From positions 1 to 64,000 of the IMG/VR virus record IMGVR_UViG_3300022602_000031: a stretch of 64,000 nt of DNA; one strand, 5' to 3'. This document shows positions 26,212 through 35,900 of this stretch, in pieces. The stretch is from a virus. The position numbers and the translations under genes are program-made. Within the stretch, counting starts at the first letter, position 1. The number at the start of each line of letters is the position of its first letter. Under the pieces are notes generated by a model, which searched no databases, was not told where the DNA came from, and was given only the letters and a program-made list of their open reading frames with translations.

Positions 26212-26910
26212 TTATCCGTTTGAACTTAAATTTGTTAAGGTTTGAATACGCACGGTGTAATCGATTTGAATTAAGCGGTTTAGTGCTTTTTGTACAGGGT
26301 GAAAAATTACGTGTGTTAATAGCAAACCAGTTGATGTTAGTCCGCTTGTATCATCAGTACTACGACCGCGTAGGCCTAGTTCATCAAATACATACTCGCT
26401 GTTTAGACTTTGGCTGTTATCAAACAAACTTTGGCCACTTGGCTCACCGTAGTCCAACAAGCAACTAACTAAAATATCTGTGTAAACTGTACCGGGAATA
26501 TGTGTTACAGTCATTTTATTGTTTAAAGGGTTAAGATTATTAACCGCAGTATCATCAACAATCTTACTATAGGTTGGATTGTATAAGTTACTATTTTGTC
26601 CAATGGTATTGGTGGGCAAATAGGTAATAATACCAGTGGTATCTACACTAGTGCCGCCGTTACCAAAGTTCATTTCATAGATAAAATTCTGCCCTTTATT
26701 GGCAATACTGCTGGCCAACGCAACACTAAGATTTTCATAGTGAATAGCGTTTGATTTATCTACAAAAACTTCATTGGTTTCTGGATCAAAAATCTTAATG
26801 TGCCCACGAGCATATATTCCTGACTGCTCATCTGGCTTCTTTTGTGTATTTTCCACTGTTTCTTCCTTTAAATCTTGATGTTGATTATTATTGTATTCAG
26901 TATTTATCAT
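26212..26910 (-). CDS. Virion structural protein in the gp8-like position, 232 aa
   Basis: The protein has a charged N-terminal tail (NNQHQDLKEETVENTQKKPDEQ), then GIYARGHIKIFDPETNEVF and a C-terminal LLTHVIFHPVQKALNRLIQIDYTVRIQTL strand region. I cannot match it to a T4 protein by sequence, but it sits after the giant gp7-position protein and before the fibres, where gp8-type wedge proteins occur. Its ATG overlaps the upstream TGA (ATGA). A late-promoter sequence overlaps its first codons. Confidence 0.5.
   Translation of the reverse strand: MINTEYNNNQHQDLKEETVENTQKKPDEQSGIYARGHIKIFDPETNEVFVDKSNAIHYENLSVALASSIANKGQNFIYEMNFGNGGTSVDTTGIITYLPTNTIGQNSNLYNPTYSKIVDDTAVNNLNPLNNKMTVTHIPGTVYTDILVSCLLDYGEPSGQSLFDNSQSLNSEYVFDELGLRGRSTDDTSGLTSTGLLLTHVIFHPVQKALNRLIQIDYTVRIQTLTNLSSNG
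26901..26908 (-). promoter_or_regulatory. T4-type late promoter GATAAATA within start codons
   Basis: GATAAATA begins at the G of the ATG at 26910. It is part of a 15-nt sequence identical to the gp6 promoter (26894-26908 and 41874-41888). A transcript would begin near 26895, inside this gene, and serve the fibre genes downstream. Confidence 0.45.
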
Positions 26911-29900
26911 GGGGTTGTTCCTGGTACTGGAGTAAATCCTCTGCTGGCTTTTAAGAAGTTGGCCTGTGGTGTTGCGCTATTAATTAAACCTCTTCCATTT
27001 GTTGCTGTAACTGGGCCTGGGGTGTACCAGGTACGTGTGCTGGTAATTGTCGAATTTGCTTTAACTGCGGCATAACCAGTGATGTCAACTTCTCCCAATA
27101 TTGAAGCACTACGTACAAAACTGTAGGCATTTATAGGTATTGGTTGATTTGGGCCCTGAATGTACAACGCACCGGGTGTGTTATCAAAAGCTTCAACGTC
27201 AAATCCAGTACCATCAAAAATTTCTGGTAAGTTAGTGATACTACCATTTGTAATTACAATTGGTATTATGGTTGAATTACTGATTGTATCCATTGCTCGC
27301 ATAGTTACACTGGTAATTGTGTTTCCAGCAAAAGCAAATGATACATTACCTGATGTTAAAATCTTTTCAAACTTACTGTGCCCTGTTGCTACGTTAGCAA
27401 TAATGTTGGCAAAGTTGCTGGCATAGACATTACCAGTTGTTAGATAGGTAACATTACCATTACTGATAAATGTTGCGTTGGCAAATACAGTATTTGGCGT
27501 CCAAGGTACTGTTGGGATCAGAATGTTACCAGTAGTCAAATAAGTACTGCCGTTATAGTAAACATATCTATTTGATTCGTAGTCTGCGTCAGTCCAAGGA
27601 TCAATAGTAACTTTTTGTGTTAAAATATCTCCAACGTTGGCACTAATTGGCGCTGTTAATTTTAAAGCAAACGTAATAGCACTTGAATCTGTTACTTTGT
27701 AGCTGGTATTTGATGTTAGTTTTGTTTGTATTTCAAATATACCCGGGATTGCCTGATCAACACTGGCATCAATAGCAAGACTACCGGCAGCATGAACAGT
27801 CTGTGGACTTGTGCCGTCTACTGCACGACGTAATTGTGTAATAGTATTAAAATTAGTAACACGGCTAGTATTTGCTTGAATGTTAGCCCAGTTTCCATAA
27901 ATGTCGTAGATATTACCAGTAGTCACGTAAGTGTTGCTGTTGTGGCTAACCAATTCACCCACTGAAATATTTAAATTAGCCTGCCAGGTAAATGGAGTTT
28001 CTAATGCGTAGTTTCTCCAGTAAACAATTTTTTCTCCGTTAACAAATATCACGCCTGGAATATTTAATTGTCTGTCAGGCAAAGGCAATTTGGTAGCATC
28101 ATTGACCTGTATAGCTGTATCTGTTAGTGCCAAAGATCTAGTTAATGTCACAGAATTGTTTGAAGCAATTCTGTAATAGTTAACTGATTGATTCATATTG
28201 TTAAAAATACGATATGATAATGCATCTTTGTCGTATACTGTTAGATTTAAACTATCATACATACGACCTGGAACTAATTCTTGAGGTGCGTGTGTGCTGA
28301 ATGTACTAATGTAAGCACCGCCGTCAATGTTAATATCGCCAGGATTTACTCCTACACTATCTGTAAACGCACTTTGTACAACAGCATCGTACTCTGTGCC
28401 AACATAGGTATTGCCATCGACTATAACCCCTGGATAGCTCATACCATCTGTTGTTGTAGTTAGATCAATATTTCCATTGAACGCAATAATACGGTCATTG
28501 GCGTTGTTAAAATCTCCAGCCTTAAGTGGTATTAAGTTTACAATTGGTAAAGCAAGACTGCTGGTTACACTATAAGCACGTTGTCCTGCCACTGACAAAT
28601 TAGCATTGGCCTGGATACTTGAAAATACAGGACCCTCGACATTACCAGTTACAGTATAGGTGTTGCCATTATAGTAAATTAATGTACCAACGTTGGCCGC
28701 TGTATTGGCCTGCCAATCGGTTACAGTTAATTTGTATAAATCTTCACCGTTTACAACAATAGTATTAGCCAAAATAACATTGTTAGCACTGACCTGATCC
28801 CAGAATACAAAAGTGTTGGCATTTGTATACGTGGTACGATCAAACTTTATAGTTGTTCCAATGCTACGAACTAGGTTATATGAATTAGCTGTAAATCCAG
28901 TATAGACGTTGCGTAAGATTGGGCTAGCAACTGCGCCAGTTCCTGACCCATTGATTGTGATATTTGGAGTAGTAGTTAAACCAGTACCAGGAGTTGTTAC
29001 AATAATTTCTCCGACACCACCTACACCATTTAATACAGCATAGGCATTGGCATTTGGGATTACTGGAGATTTTGGATCATCGGAATATCTTAGAACAATC
29101 TGTGGTGGGAAAATATAATTTTGTCCTGGGTTATCAACTGTAATTCCAACTAGGCTATAGCTGTGATTGTTGGCCCAAGATTGGTATTGGCCATTGTTGC
29201 TGAGTAATCCATCGTCATATGATTGTTCACCACTTGGACTGCGATACACACCAAGCGAGGCGTCCCAATATGCTGGCAAGTCAAAGTCTGTGACATCGCC
29301 TGAGTATTGATCGTTGCCTAGATAGTCAACAACAAACTCACGTAAAATTGTTCGGTAAGGCTTAACTTCGTTGATGTATTGCTGATAATAAGTTTGATTG
29401 TCCGCAATATAGCTAGGGAATTGTTCAAGTTTACGTAAGTACTGTGTAGCACTTAAGAAACTGGTTTTAAATACCCAATCAAGATTTTTTTGTTCTGTCA
29501 ACGCATATTTGATCATTGAGAAGAAAATTTGATTTCCGTCTGCTGATAAATCATCGATGAATATTTCGTCTTTTAACGCAATTAGAATTTGACGCAATTC
29601 AGGACCAGGAATAGAACCTGTACTAATCTGAATAGTTCCGTTTTCTATACCAACAAGAGTTTTATTCAAACTGCTGTCAACGTAGTAGATTTCAAATAGT
29701 CCATCGCCAGCATCATTTACCTTGACATAGGTGTTTGGTGTCAGTGTAATTTTACCTAGATCAAGCGTGGTAGCAACTGTTATATTTGGAGCCACAGTCG
29801 AATCGTAGCCAGTAGCATACCAGTTTATGTAGTGCCAGTAAATTCCTAGGCCGTTACTGTCTACTGCATTTGTTTTATATTTCTGTGTGCGGCCTAGAAC

Positions 29901-32900
29901 CCAGGTTGTGCCAGTCCAGGTATAGATTGCCCATTTACTATTTTGTGTAGTATCGCTTACAACTAATGCACTGTCGCCTGTTGATAATTGTGTGGTATCA
30001 ACATAAGTTAATTCTGTATTGTCAGCTACACTAACAACATATTGCCCCGAACTAGAATTAGGTGCGGCCTCGCTACTGTTTAATGTGGTTAGAACTTTAC
30101 GACGTGTAACCTGATATACTGCCAATTTGGTGTTGACAATATCAATATAATTTGCCAGTGCTGTAGTTCTGTTAACAAATACACTTTGGCGTGGGCGTAT
30201 ATTAATACCATATGCCTGTGCCGCAGTTAAGTTTGGATCAGGAACTACGTTGCCAGCTGAATCAATACCAGCTAGACTATCTGTAATTTTGTTCTGGATT
30301 GTGCGAGGTAATACGCTACTTGGATTGCCTTCTTGTACTAGTGCGTATTCGCTGTGTATCAATCCTGCGTCAACGGCACGGCTTGATAGATGCAGTACGC
30401 TGTTTGTTCCAACCAATCGATTGGTAACATTGTACAATGCTACTGCGTCGTTGCGTAGTACAGTAGAATACGCAACACCTTGGCTAAATGGATTTTCAAT
30501 AGCGGCCGCAATACTGTAAACGCTATTTTGTTTTCCAGCGGCTGTGTTAATTGTTGATTTGTTTAATACCCAGAAGTAATATTTTATTTTAACATTACCG
30601 GCCTGATCAACATAACCATATGTAGAGTAATAGCTATCGTCTGGATACAAAGGTGTGCCGTCGGTACTGGACATAGCATATTGACTTGGCAACATTGAAC
30701 TTTCTACCCACTCGTAGACTAAAATTTCACTGCCTGGAAAACGTTCACCCCAATGATTTAGTCTGTAGTCTAGAGTATCTTGCTCGTAGTCTATGTATCG
30801 TACAGCATCAAGGTTCCACCAAATTTTTCCAACCTGATCCGGTCCCCAGTGGTAATCTGTGCTAGTTCCTTGTCCGGCATTGTAGATAGCCGGATCTTCT
30901 ACACGTTGATAGTCGATGTCAGCGGCTACAGCATTTAGTACTTTGCCTTTTAACGGATCAACATAGTCAATAGTAGTTAAAATATTATTGTCTTTTTTAT
31001 TGTAGATAAACGTACGATTAATACTATTAATATCAACTTTAAGTTCTTGACAACGTGTTAGTGTCCAGCCAATGCTGGAATCTGGATTTGCGTACACGTG
31101 TACTTCTCCAGCATTGGCCAAAGAAGATACTGTTGTACCGGGTGCGCCAGCAACTACCAAAGTACGGGAAGCAAACACACCTGTGCCAAATTGGTCTCCG
31201 GCGTGTAGTTGACTGCTTAGTTCTTGTATATAAGTGTACTTGCCTAAATCGTTTGGAGTACCATAATCAAATACTGGCTCAAATGTATAAACGGTGCCGC
31301 TGTTGAGTATGAAATCAATAAACTTAGTGCTCTGTGCGTCAATGACTGTAGTGTTGTTGTCAAACGTAGTATCTTCTTCGCCAGTACTACCTGAACTACC
31401 AACTGCTAATACCTGCCCATCACTGCTGACACTCATACTAGTGCCAAGCGAGCCAATGGCTTCATTAGGATGAACAATGTTTGAATTAAACACGTATTGT
31501 CCACCAGTGTATACCCAACGTTCGACTAAGCCGTCGGCACTTTTGCTGATAGTACTGTAAGGTACACCAACAAATAAATTACCGCCGGTAGCATCTACAG
31601 CAAGGCTAGTACCAAATCCAGCATTAGAATTTTTGTATTGGCTAGTAATTGTTTGTGCGACTCCAAATGCTGTTCCATTGAATGAGTAGATATAGACATT
31701 ACCATTTTGTACGTATCCATTATTGTCAGTAGGTGCGCCAACAAATAATCGATCGCCACAGGCAGTTGTTGCGATACTAGCCACATTGGCTGTTACTTTT
31801 GCTCGCCAAGACCAATGGTTAGTCTGTAGGTTGCCTGCAAATGCGTGTACTGATCGTGTAGTAGGATCTGACACATATAATACATTACCTAGGCTATTAA
31901 AGGCGACCTGGCTACCAAAGGCAACATTTGCGTTTGGTGAGTGTAGTGTTTGTACGCTACTGATTCCGTTGCTGGTTGAGTAGATATGTACTGTGCTAGC
32001 ACCAGGGGCACCAACTGCTATCAAATTACCGGCTGTGGCAATACTGGTACCAAATTTTGAATCAGTGTTGGCTATTGTTCCAACAGCAGTATAACTGCCA
32101 GCAGAGTTAGCAAATATTTGTACAGAGTTTGATCCAGGAGCGCCAACATAAATTTTGTTTAGGTCTGGACTAGCCGCAACTGTTGATCCAAGTAAGGCAT
32201 TACTTGACGCAGAGTTAGCTGTTAATCTTTGTACGCTGTTTGCCGCCCAAGGACGGTTAAATGTATAAACACCCCATCCAATGTCGGTAGCATTATTAAC
32301 CCATACGTGCTCGTTGGCTATAAAGTCATTGATTGGACGTACACTTTCAACATCTTTAATACTGTCAATTACGTAAGATGTTAGTGTGTAGACCTGTCCA
32401 GAACCATAGGCAGGGCTTACGCTAATTAGATATCCCAACTTGGTTTTATCTTGTATCTGTATAGTAATGCTTAACTGATTTGGTATAGCAGTAACCTGGT
32501 ATATACCATCCCAGTGCGGATTAAAGTTTTTAACTATAACAAACTCACCAACACTAAATGAGTGCGGATTGTTGAAAGTAAGTCTTGCATAGTTGTCTAG
32601 AGAATATGTCAACTGTGTTGCTAATAAGTTTGTTTCGCTGACACGATATACGTTCCAGGCTTTATTAACATCCTTGGCTACCCAAATTTTATTGCCTGCT
32701 ACTAGATTAAACACCTGACCATAATTAATTACATCAAAGATAGTGCCGTCAATGTCGTTGACGTTTACGTATCCTGCGTAAGGCATATCGTTTATATAAA
32801 CAGAATTAAGTTCTCTGTTAGAGTATATGCTGGTACTTGTACTTTGAATGTTACTTGAGTTATAGACATTTGATGTTACAGTATTTCCTGTAACTGCTAA

Positions 32901-35900
32901 ATTAACAACTATATTAGTAGGATCATAGTTGTCGGTTAATAATAAGCTAACTGGGTTAGTAGTGAATACACTTTGATCTAAAACTACTTCGGTAAATTTA
33001 TTATTGTCAATGTCGCCATAAGTACCAGAACGGAATGCCCATTCTTCATAGATACTGATGTTACCGGTTACGTTGTTAAAACTAGCACGAGTCAAGGCGT
33101 CAATACTATTCTTAGTACCTTTTTGTCGGATGTAGCCTTGATAGAACTTGGTTTGATTAGAGATGTTTACACCCAGGTCTGTCAAATATGAACGCTCGCG
33201 GAATCCTAGTAATCCAGCACTGAACTTTTGTAACATCTCATCTTGTGGCGGATTATCAATATCATAAATCTGTTCAAACACTTTGGCATTAGTACCAAAA
33301 CTTGGCAACAGTCCAGTCTGAATATTGCTTGATTTAATTTGTGTCCAATTGCCTGCGCCGAATAACTGACTGGCTGGAATATCTACCGCGGCCAGGAAAT
33401 AATTATTGTTAAATTTAACAATGTCTCCTAGTTTATAGTCAACACCTTCACTCCAATTTGATATCACTGGATTACTATAAACATAACCCGGCGCAGTTAG
33501 TCCGCCGTTCCAGTTACCAGTAATGGATCCTTTAATACCCAAACGATATTGACGGTTACCTAACTTAGGAACATATATAATATCACCAAAGTCATCTACG
33601 TTGTCAAATATTAATACGTGTTCGAGTTGTACTAGATTAAATTTACCATAGGCAATATTACTTCCATCAACAGTCGAAACCACTGTTTGATTTAATGTTG
33701 GAGTTTTAGAAGCTCTAACAATGTTAAATCTGTTGCTCTTAATAGGTACAAAATTTTGATCAAGTAAACGGCTACCGCCTGGTAGATTTGTAATTTCATC
33801 TACTACAGAATACGTAGAATTTAAAGTGATAGTATCAACAACTGGATTCAATACAATAATTGATCCAGTTGGGAAACCTTGCTGTATCCAATAGGCAAAT
33901 TCTTGTGCGCTTAGTTTAAAATCTCTTTGTAATTGTAAATCTTGATCGTATTGGTCAAATACAAATCCAGCACTACGTAAATATCTTTCGTAGCTGATTA
34001 AAAAATCTACTACCTGTTGGCTAGTTGAAAATACAGTTCCGTAAGGAATATTAATTGATGTTGCCTGAGCATCTTTGTAAAAATTAAGAGTGCTGTCATT
34101 TACAGAAATTGTAGTTTTATTATTATTAGCAATACTTGGTGTAATAGTAAAAAACGGTGTAGTGGTATCATATCCTTTTACCATGTATCCAGTACTGGTT
34201 TTTTCAACCAACACCGCACTATAATTTACAGTGGTTGTAGTATTAGATTTGTTTAAGTAGACCTGATAGTTTTCATCTGGTATCAATACTGACGCATTTG
34301 TGCTACCGGGACTTGTTTGTTCTGCTGTTACACTAATTAATTTTTGATCAGTAAATCCAGCTGTTCTATAGGCCAATTGAACCGATAAGTTACTAAAATA
34401 GTCGTTGAGTTTAGTTACTGGATCAATACCCAAGTTCTTAATACTGTCGGCTATCCAATTGATATATCCGCTAGTACGCAATACGGTGCCAGATGTTGTG
34501 TCGCCATTAACTGCTAGTAAACTAGGATTAATTTTTTGATTATTAACGTTGCTTATATGCCCAGTCACTGGATTTACATAGAACCGGCTAATATCAAGTT
34601 GTGTGCCAAAGTATTCAGCTGGTTTGCTTAGAGCCAGTGCTACCTGTAGAGCATACGGGAAGTCACTGCTACGGCGCCAGGCCGTTTCAACTGGTCCTTG
34701 TTGTCCTACCGCATAGTCGCCGGCGGCGTCTCGAGTATTGTACTGTGTAGACAATGGAATATCTGTTGGTGGCAATAAATTACCATTGCGGTCCACTGGT
34801 ATAAATTTTGTTAGACCCGGACGAGCAAAACGTAGGTCTGTGTAATCATTGCCGTTGCCGCCGTTCCATACATAACCGGCTGCCAGGTCTTCCCACAATG
34901 TGGTATTGCCATTGGTATACGGCGCAGGACCATAATGTTCTTCCCACCAGGTTGGTTTTGAAGAAAGCCCTAACATTTCCCAAGGTGTCAAATCAGGAGT
35001 ATCTGTATCAAACCAATATTCGTATATTGCTCTCCAGCTACCCTGCAGTGGCGATCCATCGACTACATCAGAGAATCCTATTGCGTAGTTCCAGGTCCAA
35101 GGATTGTCTTGTTGATACCAACTGTTACTTGTATAATCTAAATTGTTATTGCCGACCCAACTCAAGAAATTCTGGCTTAATAATTTTGTTATACTTTCTA
35201 TAGTATATTCAGTTTTACGAAAACGACCAGGTATAATATCATAGAAGTCAATGATATTATTATTGTTGTCGGCTTTGATATTATTATAGATACGACGTTC
35301 AAGTTCTAGTAGATACTGGTCCCTGAAGTCACCAAACGCCGGGGTAATCGAGCCATCGTGGCCGCGAATAACCGACTGTGCAGTTTGATATGTGATGTCG
35401 GTATAAATTTCCGGTACGTACTTTGGAAATAATCCCAACTTAGTTGGTGTTTCAGGAATATAGTTACCGTCGGTAGTTGAGTAGTCACGTAAGGTAATTG
35501 TATCGTTGTTTTGTAGTGCAGTTAAAAATGTAATAGCTGGACTATTTAAACTAAACTCATAGTCTACCCCAACTGTTAATTGAGTGGTTACTCCAGCTCT
35601 AGTTAAATAAACTAGTATCGCACGATTACTTAATTCAGTATTGTTAAAAATTGTACTGATTTCATATTTGGTCTGACGAGAGTTTAATACGGTGTAGGTA
35701 ATTGTAGTATAGTTCTCGCCTTGTGGTACCATATCACTATAATACCAAGGATAGCTGTTATTTTTAATACTATTGATATTGGCTAAAATTGTGTCTACAC
35801 CAGACACTGGATCTTTATAATCAATGGTAGTTAATGTACCGCATAAACTTAAAAATTTATTTTTAAATTTAGTGTATTCTTTTCTTGCCAAATCAACTGC

